Shown here: positions 1-7,946 of the stretch, piece by piece
Layout of the letters: each line of letters starts with the position of its first letter
Position numbering within the stretch: position 1 is the stretch's first letter
Origin: Baffinella frigidus
Lineage: Eukaryota > Cryptophyceae > Cryptomonadales > Baffinellaceae
Direction: 5' to 3'
DNA length: 19,659 bases
Assembly (NCBI GenBank): GCA_026770585.1
Contig: MU646426.1
Span: 661,340 to 680,998 of the forward strand
Made by a program: the position numbers and the translations under genes
The notes under the pieces: model-generated
What the model saw: the letters and a program-made list of their open reading frames with translations, nothing else
Database searches by the model: none
What the model was told of the DNA's origin: nothing

Positions 1-346
1 CTCATCTCACACCCCCACACAACCCCCCTCACCTTGGGAAACCTCTACATTTGTTTGGTTTGACATCTGAGGTATCCGTGGTTAGAGCTCCTGTGAGCCC
101 AACGATGGGATACCATATGGGCCTTCAGCCGACTTGCTTTATCCTGAGTGTGTGTGCGAGCCTGTACCTCTTTGGTCTAACTCAAACACCCGATGAGGGT
201 ACCCTTTAGCCGATTTCTGCCGCGATCCTTCTGCAACGGGGGGCCTGATGTGATCCGAAAGGAAGCACGGCTTTTCTGCAGGATACGTTCCGGTGTCCGC
301 CTATGTTGGGAGTTAAAAGAACCTAAAGGACCTAAAGGATCGTAAA
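1..346 (+). repeat. Subtelomeric-type repeat unit, copy A (partial at window edge)
   Basis: This is the most diverged of four related units. It shares with the others the block around ATGGGATACCAT (here at 105), a GTGTGTGTGCGAG run, a GATCCGAAAG block and the closing block CCTAAAGGACCTAAAGGATCG. The distance from ATGGGATACC to the closing block is about 240 bp in all four copies. No open frame runs through this copy. It starts at or before the window edge, so its true left boundary is unknown. Confidence 0.7.
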
Positions 347-360
347 GTAACTCGATCGAG

Positions 361-732
361 CTTCGAACACATTCATCTCCTTTCATCTTTGGTGGCCATC
401 TTTGGTGTCTACCTGATTTCACCTCACGCCCCCACACAATCCCTTTCACCTTGTAGGGTATTCGTGATTGAAGCTCTTAAACTTCAACCATGGGATACCA
501 TGAGCCTCAAAGGAGGCTGACTTGGGTTCGGTGTGTGTGTGAGCATGGGAACCAGTTGGTATACCTTCACTCACCCCAAGAGAACCGCCCTGTATCTCCT
601 CTTCACGAGCCTCTGCACTGGAGAGCTGAACGCGATCCGAAAGCAAAAATGCTTTCTCTGCAGTCCTTTCTACGGAAGGGCGTGTCGTTGGGCTATTTTG
701 GGAGCATTTAAAACCTAAAGGACCTGAAGGAC
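361..732 (+). repeat. Subtelomeric-type repeat unit, copy B
   Basis: This is the second copy of the unit, with linker included. It has CATCTCCTTTCATCTTTGG, the CACACAATCC block, ACTTCAACCATGGGATACC (ATG at 490), GATCCGAAAGCAAAAATGC and CTGCAG, and ends CCTAAAGGACCTGAAGG. A + frame opens at the conserved ATG for 73 codons, but an indel after CTGCAG changes its end relative to copies C and D. The opposite strand is also open over much of the unit, so I do not call a gene. Confidence 0.75.
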
Positions 733-1096
733 GTACATTGGGGGAAACCTCTACATGCGTTTGGTTTGACATCTGTCTCATCTCACATACCCACACAACC
801 CCCCTCACCTTGTGGGGTATCCGTGGTTGGAGCTTTTATACTTCAACCATGGGATACCATGAGCCTCATAAAGGCTGACTTGGGTTCGGTGTGTGTGTGA
901 GCATGGGAGCGATGTCGCATACCTTTACACACCCCAAGAGAGCCACCCACTATCCCCTCTGTACGTACCTCTGCACGGGAGAGCTAAATGCGATCCGAAA
1001 GCAAAAATGCTTTCTCTGCAGATCCTTTCTGCGGAAGGGCGTGTCGTTGGGCCATGTTGGGAGAAATTAAAACCTAAAGGACCTAAAGGATCGTGC
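733..1096 (+). repeat. Subtelomeric-type repeat unit, copy C
   Basis: This third copy is clearly alignable to copy B; the conserved ATG is at 849. One base is missing shortly after the ATG, so the frame beginning there stops early. The downstream part stays open from the ATG at 893. The peptide KAKMLSLQ is shared with copy B and KLKPKGPKGS with copy D. Confidence 0.75.
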
Positions 1097-1161
1097 TGCT
1101 GTATGACGTTCATTAAAGCTCCATTCATTAAAGCTCCTGCTGTATGACGTTCATTAAAGCT
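1097..1161 (+). repeat. Short direct repeat TGCTGTATGACGTTCATTAA
   Basis: A segment of about 25 bp (TGCTGTATGACGTTCATTAA plus AGCTC) occurs twice, at about 1097 and 1136. A partial copy (CATTCATTAAAGCTCC) lies between them. It sits at the downstream edge of copy C and may mark a local duplication. Confidence 0.7.
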
Positions 1162-1211
1162 CTGGTCCTCGAGATTTTCCCTGCGCTAACCCGCCGGAAG
1201 GCCAATCGGCT

Positions 1212-1412
1212 GGGACTGACGCGCGTGGGTGATGACGCGCGTGGGTGCTGACGTGTGTGACGTACGCGGGTGATAACGGGGGAGAGTCTTGACGCGCCTG
1301 AGTGCTGCTACGCGTGAATGCTAATGCGGGTGAGCGCTGTTGCGATGCTAACGCGGGTGGACTGAAGCGGGAGGATGCTAACGTGGGTGGGTGTTAACGC
1401 TTGTCTTAGTGA
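1212..1412 (+). repeat. GC-rich minisatellite, consensus near GCTGACGCGGGTG
   Basis: The tract is a degenerate tandem repeat of about 13-20 bp. Variants include TGACGCGCGTGGGTG, GCTAACGCGGGTGG and GCTAACGTGGGTGG. I count roughly a dozen units, with the centre most diverged. No coding signal is evident. Confidence 0.7.
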
Positions 1413-1467
1413 TTTTCTGTTGTTGTTTCTGACGCTTGGATTGCCGTGAATTTCGCTGACTTCCGTC

Positions 1468-1633
1468 CACCAGCCCTCAAGGTTTGCACAAATGGAAAAT
1501 TACGTACCAGTTTTAAAACTCAAAACACCTTGCTTTTGGGGTTTTAATCATAACCGACGCCGGAATCCGGCGGTCTTCAAGGGCATTACGTACCGCCAAA
1601 TTCGACCATTTGTGCAAACCGTGAGGGTTGGTG
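1468..1633 (+). mobile_element. Foldback (MITE-like) element, CCAACCCTCACGG family, copy 1
   Basis: The ends form inverted repeats: 1468-1495 (CACCAGCCCTCAAGG...GCACAAATGG) pairs with 1606-1633 (CCATTTGTGC...GTGAGGGTTGGTG). The centre carries a second small palindrome, CGCCGGAATCCGGCG, at 1558-1572. The same terminal sequence ends two other foldbacks in the window (3462-3601 and 13733-13879), so this is a family. There is no transposase frame inside, as expected for a non-autonomous element. I could not identify a convincing target-site duplication. Confidence 0.65.
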
Positions 1634-1654
1634 TGTACGTTAATCCCAACAATA

Positions 1655-2024
1655 CCGCAATCATCTCCTTTCATCTTTGGTGGCCATCTTTGGTGTCCAA
1701 CTGATTTCACCTCACGCCCCCACACAATCCCTTTCACCTTGTGGGGTATTCGTGATTGAAGCTCTTAAACTTCAACCATGGGATACCATGAGCCTCAAAG
1801 GAGGCTGACTTGGGTTCGGTGTGTGTGCGAGCCTGTGCCTCATTGGCCTAACTCAAACACCCCAACAGAACCACCCTGTATCCCCTCTTCACGAGCCTCT
1901 GCACTGGAGAGCTAAACGCGATCCGAAAGCAAAAATTGTTTCTCTGCAGATCCCTTCTACGGAACGGCGTGTCGTTGGCATATGTTGGGCGAAATTAAAA
2001 CCTAAAGGACCTAAAGGATCGGAG
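1655..2024 (+). repeat. Subtelomeric-type repeat unit, copy D
   Basis: The fourth copy begins with CATCTCCTTTCATCTTTGG as in copy B; the ATGGGATACC is at 1778. It ends CCTAAAGGACCTAAAGGATCGG. It is separated from copy C by the minisatellite and foldback 1, which look like insertions into the array. A + frame (1821-2036) shares PVSPLHEPLHWRA and DPKAK with copy B, but the frame from the conserved ATG is broken. Confidence 0.75.
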
Positions 2025-2326
2025 GGCGCTGTCTGATCCTAGGTGACGGGCGTTCATTCCATTACACACCCGTGGGGTACTCGGGCTCCCACCCTCACGT
2101 CTCCCCCTGCAATGCATCTCATCTTTCCGCGATCGCGTTCCGCCATCAACCACACAGCGGACTTGGAAGGGATTTCGTAAAAATAACAGATAAGGAGTGT
2201 GGTGAAGCAGATCAAAAGTTGACATCGGTCCCCTGATGTGCCAAAAGTTAATTATTTTCTTTTTTCCTCCTCCGGACGGGCCCGCCTCAGGTACCGAAAA
2301 TATTTTATGGCCCGTTTTTCGAGGTG
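2025..2326. other. Anonymous sequence
   Basis: I see no supported gene or repeat here. There is a small imperfect stem around GACATCGG/CTGATGTG at about 2221-2239. The phrase CCACACAGCGG at about 2150 is shared with about 4876, where the surrounding bases are also similar. Confidence 0.5.
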
Positions 2327-2424
2327 TTCCGACAGGACCCAAAAAAAGTTGAAGGACTTTTTTTGACTAGCTTTCAATTCTGTTTCACAAAAGTGCCGCT
2401 ACCTTTTTTTGGGTCTTGTCGGAA
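2327..2424 (+). repeat. Inverted repeat / hairpin with A7/T7 arms
   Basis: The left arm TTCCGACAGGACCCAAAAAA (2327-2346) pairs with TTTTTTGGGTCTTGTCGGAA (2405-2424), with one mismatch. The loop is about 58 bp. It could be a small foldback element or a fold in an RNA. Confidence 0.7.
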
Positions 2425-3300
2425 GATTGTGTTCCTGCATTGTGTTCCTGTGCAAATAATCTGCTTCCCCACTCTCCAAATAAGCGATAACACGTACGAC
2501 CCTACGGTTGGCAATAGCGTAAGGACATCTATGGGGGTTCCCACGGATTAGGCAACGGAAAGTCGGTGGATTATCCACCGAAAATCCCCTCGTAGCCCGC
2601 TGTGCGGCATGGCGTGTATTTCCTTACCCCCAGCGCCCCCCCAAGAAAAATCCACGCAGCGGGTCAAATTGCAACCCTCCAGTCCAGTGCTTACTCTGCA
2701 TTTCAAAATCCAGCGTCGAAGCTGATTTGAAGCTGTGCTTATTCGGTCGGGGGTGCCCTGACTGGACGTGGCTGTTGGTCCCCAAAGCAAAACCGATGTT
2801 CCCGCTGCGCGCGATATTCTAGAGGTCAGTAAAGAGTCCTTCTCTCTTAGTGCCGATCACGTGCCGGCAGCCAGGAGTCATTACCAGACTCGAGAGAGAA
2901 AGAAGGCCCATGTCTGTGAATCAGGGAACATCCAGACACACACTCCACTGACCGTGACGTGCAACAACCAACGCGGGGGGGCACCCACTGTGGCCACAGT
3001 CTTTTCAATAAACCATTCTCTTCTCCTAAACCACGCCCGCCTTGAAAAAATCATCTCCGGGTATCCGCTGCCCCGCCACCACACCACGCCCGCCCTCCAG
3101 CACCAAATCCCCAGCTACCCACTCCCCTCCCCCTGCTACACCCCGCCCGCGTTCATAAACACACAACCAGTCATCCTCGTGGGTGCTGCCCCGCCTTGAA
3201 GGCGCGGCTTCCACCGGGCTCTCCTGAATCCCCTCGGAAGTGCCCCCGAGGGGTGTGCCGAAGACCTTCCTGTCAGAGCGCATTCTCCTGCTCGGGGGGG
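2425..3300. other. Anonymous sequence, no supported gene
   Basis: Short frames occur on both strands but none shows repeat conservation or splice-like boundaries. I see a perfect 7-bp-arm palindrome, CGGTGGATTATCCACCG, at 2564-2580. A CCCGCC-rich stretch at 3040-3200 has weak internal repetition (CACGCCCGCC). Confidence 0.4.
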
Positions 3301-3330
3301 CTATTTCAATAACCGACGTAGCCTCCGTGC

Positions 3331-3345
3331 CGGGGGGGGGGGGGG
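3331..3345 (+). repeat. Poly-G run
   Basis: An uninterrupted G homopolymer of about 15 bases sits in GC-rich DNA. It is likely length-variable, and prone to quadruplex formation and sequencing error. Confidence 0.8.
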
Positions 3346-3461
3346 GCACACAGGGCGGCCGTGTCGGTACTTGAGAAAAACTCGGGTACAGATCGAGCTG
3401 TTTGCAACCCCCCATCTCCGTGGGACGGTCCCGGGGGGGCGACCTGCGCTCGGATGCGACG

Positions 3462-3601
3462 GACCACCCTCACAGGAGGACCAAATCGTCGATTTCAAGA
3501 TCTCGGATTTCCCCTACGGAGGGGTCGGATTCGACCCCTCTCCTCTGTCCCAAGGAAATGGCTCAAAAATCGTCCATTTGGTCCGACCGTGAGTGTTGGT
3601 G
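3462..3601 (+). mobile_element. Foldback element, CCAACCCTCACGG family, copy 2
   Basis: The left arm ACCACCCTCACAGGAGGACC and the following AAATCGTCGATTT (3463-3495) pair with AAATCGTCC...GGTCCG...GTGAGTGTTGGT (3567-3600). The centre carries a perfect 9-bp-arm stem, GAGGGGTCG/CGACCCCTC (3519-3540). Arms and ends match copy 3 at 13733 closely. No coding capacity is evident. Confidence 0.65.
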
Positions 3602-3726
3602 GGAGGGCGCGAGAGTGATGCTCCTGCTGAGCCCCCTCCCCCCGAACGGCGCCCACCGCGAACGCGTTTCGCGCGGAGGCTTTTCTTTGCGAGGGGGGCC
3701 CCGCGGCTGGAGGAGCAGCAGTGGCC

Positions 3727-4196
3727 TGGGGGTTAGGGGTTGGGTTGAGGGTGCGAGGTTTGGGGTTTAGGGTTTAGGGTGTAGGGTTATTTGGGTTTCA
3801 AGGTTTAGGGGTTAGGGTTGAAGGTGTAGGGGTTAGGGTTTCGGGTTTCGGGTTCCGGGCTTCGGGTTCAGGGTTCAGGGTTCAGGGTTCAGGGTTCAGG
3901 GTTTCGGGTTCCGGGTTTCGGGCTTCGGGCTTCGGGTTTCGGGTTTCAGGCTTCGGGCTTCGACTTTCGTGTTTCGTTTTTCGGGTTGCGGGTTGCGGGT
4001 TCCGGGTTTCGGGTTCCAGGTTCCAGGTTTCGGGTTTCGGGTCTCGGGGTTCGGGGTTTGAGCTTCAGGTTTCGGGTTTCGGGTTTCAGGTTCCAGGTTC
4101 CGGGGATTAGGTTTCGGGCTTCGGGTTCCGGATTTCGGGCTTCGGGTTCTGGGTTCCGGGTTCCGGGTCTCGGAGTTTCGGGTTTCAGGGTTCGGA
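3727..4196 (+). repeat. Degenerate telomere-like array (TTTAGGG grading into TTTCGGG/TTCAGGG)
   Basis: The first part has GGGTTTAGGG and GGGTTAGGG. The rest is a run of TTTCGGG, TTCCGGG, TTCAGGG and CTTCGGG variants. The G-rich strand is +. The long frames on both strands here are translations of the repeat (GFRVSGF on +, ETRNPKP on -) and are not genes. Confidence 0.85.
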
Positions 4197-4510
4197 TGTC
4201 GGGACGGTACAGGATGGTATCGGAGCGTAGCCTGAGGTGGAGCAGATCGGCGGGCGTGGCGCCGACGGGCGCGCTCGCACTCCTTGAAGGCGTGTAGAAG
4301 TCCCCGCCCGACCCCGTCCTGAAATCCCCGGGTATGGGCGCCCCCCCGGGACCGCCCCACGGAGATTCACGCCGAGTACTCGGCGTGTACAAGTCGCGGC
4401 TGGACGCCATCCTGAACACGTCCATCTTCCCCGTCCGGCTGGGGGTGGGGAAGTTGGCGGAGGATACAGTGGAGGCCTCGACGTTGGGTAAAGTGGAGGC
4501 CTGCACTTTA
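4190..4510 (-). pseudogene. Possible coding relic, minus strand, function unknown
   Basis: This GC-rich island is open on the minus strand through its non-repetitive part. The peptide opens near QASTLPNVEASTVSSANF after a TGCAG that could be a splice acceptor. It contains two similar phrases, RDLYTPSTR and GDFYTPSRS, and ends near DTILYRPD. A second TILYR-coding snippet occurs at about 4627-4642. Downstream the frame runs into the telomere-like array. There is no known domain. Internal repetition and low complexity keep confidence low; it could be non-coding GC-rich DNA. Confidence 0.25.
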
Positions 4511-4577
4511 AGTGGAGGTTCCGGGGGGGCGGCGGAGAGCTCGGGGGGTGTCTCGCGCCGCGCGATTGATCCAGTCT

Positions 4578-4612
4578 GGTTTAGGGGTTAGGGTTTAGGG
4601 CGTAGGTTTTGG
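4578..4612 (+). repeat. Short telomere-like patch
   Basis: GGTTTAGGGGTTAGGG followed by TTTAGGGCGTAGG, G-rich on the + strand. It separates the GC-rich island from the AT-richer inverted-repeat region. Confidence 0.7.
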
Positions 4613-4655
4613 GACGTGGGGGGTAGATCGGTACAGGATGGTTCGGTGCGCGTGT

Positions 4656-4760
4656 TATCCCTTAAGTGGCGAGTAGGATCATACGCCCTACGGTAGGGCC
4701 CTAGGACCTGCCTAGGACCTCTTGCGGGTCAATTTTGACCGGCTGGCCACTTAAGGGATA
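4656..4760 (+). mobile_element. Inverted-repeat element with TATCCCTTAAGTGGC ends
   Basis: TATCCCTTAAGTGGC (4656-4670) is matched exactly in inverse by GCCACTTAAGGGATA (4746-4760). The interior has a CCCTACGGTAGGG stem and two direct CCTAGGACC motifs. The CCTACGGTAGG/CCTAGGACC vocabulary recurs in the 142-bp palindrome at 7667. A small non-autonomous element is the simplest reading. Confidence 0.6.
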
Positions 4761-4761
4761 G

Positions 4762-5462
4762 GAAACGGGTTCGTCCTAGGAAACCTCACTACAAATAAAA
4801 ACCTTATAAACTAATCGAAAGGCTAATCGTTGGGAGTGTGACTGTCGGATCACTCTACTCTGCGTTTGAGAGTAATCCACACAGCGGGATGCGAAGGGAA
4901 ACTTTGTCGGACTCTGACCGAGAATCGGTTGGGATATCCGTAGGACCAGCCTATGTCCCTACTCTATCCTCTAGCCGGTTTTATAGCATTATAATCACTT
5001 GAGTTGGAGCCATTTATACGACCTTTGGCCTGTAGTAAAGATCTCAAGATTTCATCGCAGCTCGAATTTTTTTAGCAGATTCTGGAGCTGAAGGCCAAAT
5101 CTCGAGGATCTGCGCTTTCAGATTTCAAAAAGGATGAAATTTAGGGGTGAAATTCAGCAGAATACCGGTAACCTCCATTTATGACTTACGAAATGAAACC
5201 GGCTAGAGGATACCCTACCGTAGCCTCCTAGGGGTTATCCACGTACAGGTTATTCCCGAAATCCCTCCTAGTCCGCTGTATGAAGAGAGGGGACAAGATT
5301 TCAGAAGACGACATGGAGTCCGGGCAGGGTTTTTGCTACGAAACTGGCTCGTCCTGGGGAACCGTGCCTTTAGTCAAAAGACTAACGAACTTATCGAAAG
5401 AAAGACTAATTGCTGGGAGTGTGACTTCTGGATCACTCCACTCTGCGTTTGATCGTAATCGA
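4762..5462 (+). repeat. Segment bounded by a diverged direct repeat
   Basis: About 120 bp at 4762-4880 is repeated at 5339-5462. Shared blocks include TCGTCCT, TATCGAAAG or AATCGAAAG, GGGAGTGTGACT, GGATCACTC and CTCTGCGTTTGA. The copies lie about 580 bp apart in the same orientation. They could be tandem duplicates or eroded LTR-like ends. There is no internal gene. Confidence 0.5.
4966..5211 (+). repeat. Inverted repeat ATCCTCTAGCCGGTTTT
   Basis: ATCCTCTAGCCGGTTTT (4966-4982) pairs with GAAACCGGCTAGAGGAT (5195-5211), 16 of 17 bases. It sits between the two direct repeats of the surrounding segment. A second, weaker pair (ATTTCATC / GATGAAAT) lies inside at about 5050 and 5133. Confidence 0.6.
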
Positions 5463-5579
5463 GAGGGGTCAACATTCGAGAAGACGAGACGGAAGATGTG
5501 GTCGGAAGCGGGGGGGCGCGGCTGGTACAGATCGGGCCGCGCCCAGTGCCTCTCCTCCTCACCTGCCATACGAGATACA

Positions 5580-5660
5580 CTTTTATAAACCCTTAACTCG
5601 AAACCTTGAGACCTTTATAAACCCTTGAATCTCAACTTTGAGGATTTTATAAACCCTTAC
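5580..5660 (+). repeat. Tandem repeat of about 32 bp, TTTATAAACCCTT units
   Basis: Three units begin TTTATAAACCCTT, with diverged tails such as AACTCGAAACCTTGAGACC. The AAACCCT core is the C-rich telomere strand, opposite to most of the window. Confidence 0.7.
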
Positions 5661-5689
5661 CCCTCTCCTCCGCCCTTGCCATACGCCCG

Positions 5690-5990
5690 TGCGTAAGTCA
5701 AACCCTGAGAAGTCAAACCCCAAGCACCGAGCCCTGCAAGCCCTAAGCGCACGTGCACACTGACAGGTTATGACCATTCCATGAGCACCCTGTCAGCCCG
5801 CATCCGTGAAACCCACACCGCCAAACCCCAAGCCCAAACCTTGAACCGTCAGCCTCCATGTCAGCCCGCATCCCAGAAACCCTCGATCCCGACCCTCTAC
5901 TCGAAACCCACACCCCTGAACCCCACACCGTACGCTCCGGCCACGGCCCTAAGCCCTAAAAGTCAACCCTAAACCCTAAAGTCACCCCTT
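5690..5990 (-). repeat. Degenerate telomere-like tract in reverse orientation (AAACCCTA-like)
   Basis: CAAACCCTGAG, AAACCCCAAGC, AGCCCTAAG and CAACCCTAAACCCTAAAG occur along the + strand, so the G-rich strand is minus. CCATGTCAGCCCGCATC and CCTGTCAGCCCGCATCC are near-copies. No gene is supported. Confidence 0.65.
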
Positions 5991-6029
5991 CGTCAGGTTA
6001 TGGACTCCTAGCTCTGTCTCCGTCTATTC

Positions 6030-6170
6030 TTATCTGAGAGAATGTATTGATTGAAGCCTTTAATCCAACGAAATTTACTACACAATTGGATCATACTAGT
6101 AATAGTAGAGCATTTGTGTAGTGACTTTCGTTGGCAGGAAAGGCTTTAATTAATCCATTCTCTGAGATAA
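6030..6170 (-). mobile_element. Foldback element with conserved 68-bp hairpin core, copy 1 (inverted)
   Basis: TTATCTGAGAGAATG (6030-6044) pairs with CATTCTCTGAGATAA (6156-6170). The pairing continues through AAGCCTTT/AAAGGCTTT to a core at 6066-6133 that starts CAACGAAA and ends TTTCGTTG. Read on the minus strand, the core matches the cores at 7848-7915 and 11914-11981 without gaps. By my count it has 12 mismatches with copy 2 and 9 with copy 3. The element has no coding frame. Confidence 0.7.
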
Positions 6171-6309
6171 ATTCGGGCCCACCAGCTTGGTGAACCCGGG
6201 CTCTTTATTTTCACCCAAAGTTGACGAACTCATACCGAAAACCCAGCTTGTTAACTTGAGGATAATCAGTCAACCCGAGAGAGGCAGGGCTAGGACCCGG
6301 TGCAGCAGC

Positions 6310-6516
6310 GCTACTCCACGCGACGCTGACTAGGACCCCGGCAACCATGCCACGTGTAAATAAACTCGCCCTACATTTCCATTCCTAGTAGTAATCCAGG
6401 ATGACTCAGGCCAGGCCGTGCGGAATCTGGATATTATGTACCAAGGACAATAGAAAGCGAGGTCGATGTGGGGTTCCAGTGGACTCCACGCAGCGCTCAC
6501 TGGGACCCCGAACCGA
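6310..6516 (+). repeat. Short direct repeat CTCCACGC...GACCCCG
   Basis: CTCCACGCGACGCTGACTAG plus GACCCCG (about 6315) is repeated as CTCCACGCAGCGCTCACTGG plus GACCCCG (about 6485). The two copies are about 170 bp apart. The DNA between holds no supported gene. Confidence 0.55.
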
Positions 6517-6554
6517 CTTGCGATTTAATTTCGGAACAAGACAGATTCTGTCCC

Positions 6555-6610
6555 GCTATCTTAGGCTTCCGGCGCCGAAGATAAGGGTTTATATGCTATT
6601 TTAGGCATAC
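6555..6610 (+). repeat. Dispersed 55-bp repeat ending GCTATTTTAGGCAT, copy 1
   Basis: The segment (TATCTTAGGCTTCCGGCGCC ... TATGCTATTTTAGGCAT) recurs in inverse at 13618-13672. A related end, ATGCCTAAGATAGCATA, lies at 11630-11646 inside a foldback. It contains the small stem TCTTAGGCTTCCGGCGCCGAAGAT. Confidence 0.55.
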
Positions 6611-6611
6611 G

Positions 6612-7100
6612 ATGATGCTATCTTGCGCCTTTTTGTGTGGACAGATTATGGTATGTTCCAAGGTGAGATTGGAGGGTCAAAGAGGTTGTGAAGAATGTGT
6701 GGCACGTGGCTGCAGGTCCTTCCCCCCCCGCGATCGTACCAGGAGTGGGGCGTGCGCCTTCCCCCCCCTGCGGAGAGACGCCCGTGCGGCTTGGGGTCTT
6801 GGGGTCAAGAGCGCTCGTGCGCATCGAGAGCATCCGCCGCAGCGCGCCCCTGGGGGCGCAGGGTTCAGGGCTTTGTTTAGGGGTTAGGGTTTCGAGGTGA
6901 GGGTTCGGCGTGCGCGCGTGTGAGGTGGTGAGGTGCGGATGTGTGTGTACCCACATGGTGAGAATGTCTTGTGTGTTTGGCGGTTTCTCGTGTTTTTGGT
7001 GGTGTTTGGCGAATTTGTGTTTGGCGGTGTTTGGCGAATTTGTGTTTGGCGTGTTTGGCAAATTTCTCGTGTCTTTGGCGGTTGGGGCTGCGTTTCTCTT
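6612..7100. other. GC-rich island with low-complexity tail
   Basis: The first part (to about 6880) is GC-rich with CpG and two G/C runs. On the minus strand a weak exon-like start after CCCCCAG at 6849 would encode ALRRMLSMRTSALDPK, but no partner copy or donor supports it. From 6975 to 7080 a 27-bp tandem repeat (GTGTTTGGCGAATTTGTGTT) occurs about three times. Confidence 0.35.
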
Positions 7101-7104
7101 GTCG

Positions 7105-7350
7105 GGGACCCCGTGAGGGTTCAAGGTTCAGGGTTTAGGGCCTAGGGCCTAGGGCCTAGGGCTTAGGGCTTAGGGATTCGGTCTTAGAGCTTAGGACTTA
7201 GGGTTTAGGGCTTAGGGCTTAGAGCTTAGGGCTTAGGGCTTAGGGCTCAAGGCTTAGGATTCCCGCTGTCAGTAGGGTTTAGGATGTAGGGTTCCGGGCG
7301 TAGGGTTCCGGGCGTAGAGTTCAAGGGATAGGTTTCAAGGCGTAGGGTGT
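7105..7350 (+). repeat. Telomere-like array rich in CCTAGGG/CTTAGGG variants
   Basis: Tandem CCTAGGG units (7139-7160) pass into GCTTAGGG units and scattered TTTAGGG and TTCCGGGCGTAGGG units. The variants are clustered, not mixed, which points to local amplification of each variant. Confidence 0.8.
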
Positions 7351-7440
7351 CGCGTCCTGCGTTACTACCACCTCGTACAAAAGTTTCTACCAATCACGCC
7401 CACAAAACCCAACGCTTCACCCCCCCATAACAAAAAAAAC

Positions 7441-7487
7441 GTGAGGTTGGGGCATCTCTGGCGGAGCCCGACGCGCTCCTGTCCGGG
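7441..7487 (-). pseudogene. Degenerate copy of the 7540-7623 exon-like segment
   Basis: Most of this segment matches part of 7540-7587, including GGCATCTCTG and GACGCGCTC. On the minus strand it would encode SASGSARDA, against SASGSSRDA in the neighbour. On the + strand it gives ASLAEPDALLS, against ASLLEPDALIS. Both readings conserve peptide, so strand is uncertain. Confidence 0.35.
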
Positions 7488-7494
7488 CGTAGAT

Positions 7495-7513
7495 AGAGAG
7501 AGAGAGAGAGAGA
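7495..7513 (+). repeat. (GA)n microsatellite
   Basis: About nine GA dinucleotides lie between the two copies of the exon-like segment. Confidence 0.85.
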
Positions 7514-7539
7514 TTCAAGGCGTAGGGTGCAGGGCGCAC

Positions 7540-7623
7540 TTGAGGCTGGAGGCATCTCTGCTGGAGCCTGACGCGCTCATATCCGAGCTGTCGCGAGCAG
7601 GCGAGGCGGCAAGCTGCCGCATC
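7540..7623 (-). CDS. Candidate exon, 84 nt, minus strand, unknown protein
   Basis: On the minus strand the segment opens after CCGCGCAG and closes before GTGCGC. It reads as one base, 27 codons beginning MRQLAASPARDSSDMSASGS, and two bases. The peptide is polar and rich in Ser and Ala. A diverged copy lies just upstream on the + axis. The + strand is equally open (SLLEPDALISELSRAGEAAS), so the strand call rests on the splice-like edges and on the minus-strand pattern of the islands further right. Confidence 0.28.
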
Positions 7624-7666
7624 CTGCGCGGCACGCCCATATCTGAGAGAATGTTCATAGACTAAC

Positions 7667-7808
7667 GGCCTGAAAATGGGGTAGTTAGGCATACGGTATT
7701 GCCTAGGACCTCCTACCGTAGGCCGAGGGATCCTAGGACAAAAAAGTCTCGGCCTACGGTAGGAGGTCCTAGGCAACGCCATAGGCCTAACTACCCCATT
7801 TTCAGGCC
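7667..7808 (+). mobile_element. Near-perfect 142-bp palindrome (foldback element)
   Basis: The arms are about 61 bp. The ends GGCCTGAAAATGGGGTAGTT (7667) and AACTACCCCATTTTCAGGCC (to 7808) are exact inverses, and the inner 29 bp (TTGCCTAGGACCTCCTACCG and on) are also exact. Only an 8-base block differs. The loop is about 20 bp. It lies between a TCTGAGAGAATG motif (7642) and ATGTATTGATTAATGCC (7821), sequences that are contiguous in the element at 6030, so it may have inserted into a related element. Confidence 0.75.
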
Positions 7809-7819
7809 TTTACCCAATT

Positions 7820-7937
7820 AATGTATTGATTAATGCCTTGCCCGCCACAACGAAATTTACGCCACAGACGCTTTACTATTACTAGTATGATCCAGGTGTG
7901 CAGTAATGTTCGTTGGCGGAAAGGCATTAATTAATAC
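7820..7937 (+). mobile_element. Foldback element with conserved 68-bp hairpin core, copy 2
   Basis: The core 7848-7915 runs from CAACGAAATT to GTTCGTTG. Its flanking arms, AATGTATTGATTAATGCC and GGCATTAATTAATAC, pair with each other and resemble those of copy 1. The right arm then runs directly into a TTTCGGG array, so the outer right end seen in copy 1 is missing. Confidence 0.65.
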
Positions 7938-7946
7938 GTCGGCTGT

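Noticed and set aside
490-711. Short + gene starting at the conserved ATG of repeat copy B
   Set aside because: The frame is broken by one-base indels in copies C and D, and the opposite strand is equally open. High nucleotide similarity alone explains the shared peptide.
3896-4360. Long minus-strand frame of PETRNPKP-type repeats (154 codons)
   Set aside because: It is a direct translation of the TTTCGGG/TTCCGGG array. The complementary + frame is open too (GFRVSGF).
4762-5462. Complete LTR retrotransposon
   Set aside because: The direct repeats are only about 120 bp and diverged. The interior is about 460 bp with no gag or pol-like frame and no primer-binding site that I can support.
6618-7124. 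168-codon minus-strand frame
   Set aside because: The N-terminal half is a Thr/Asn/Pro low-complexity translation of a GTTTGGCG repeat, and the rest is GC-rich with a competing + frame. There is no repeat-copy or splice support beyond one weak acceptor.
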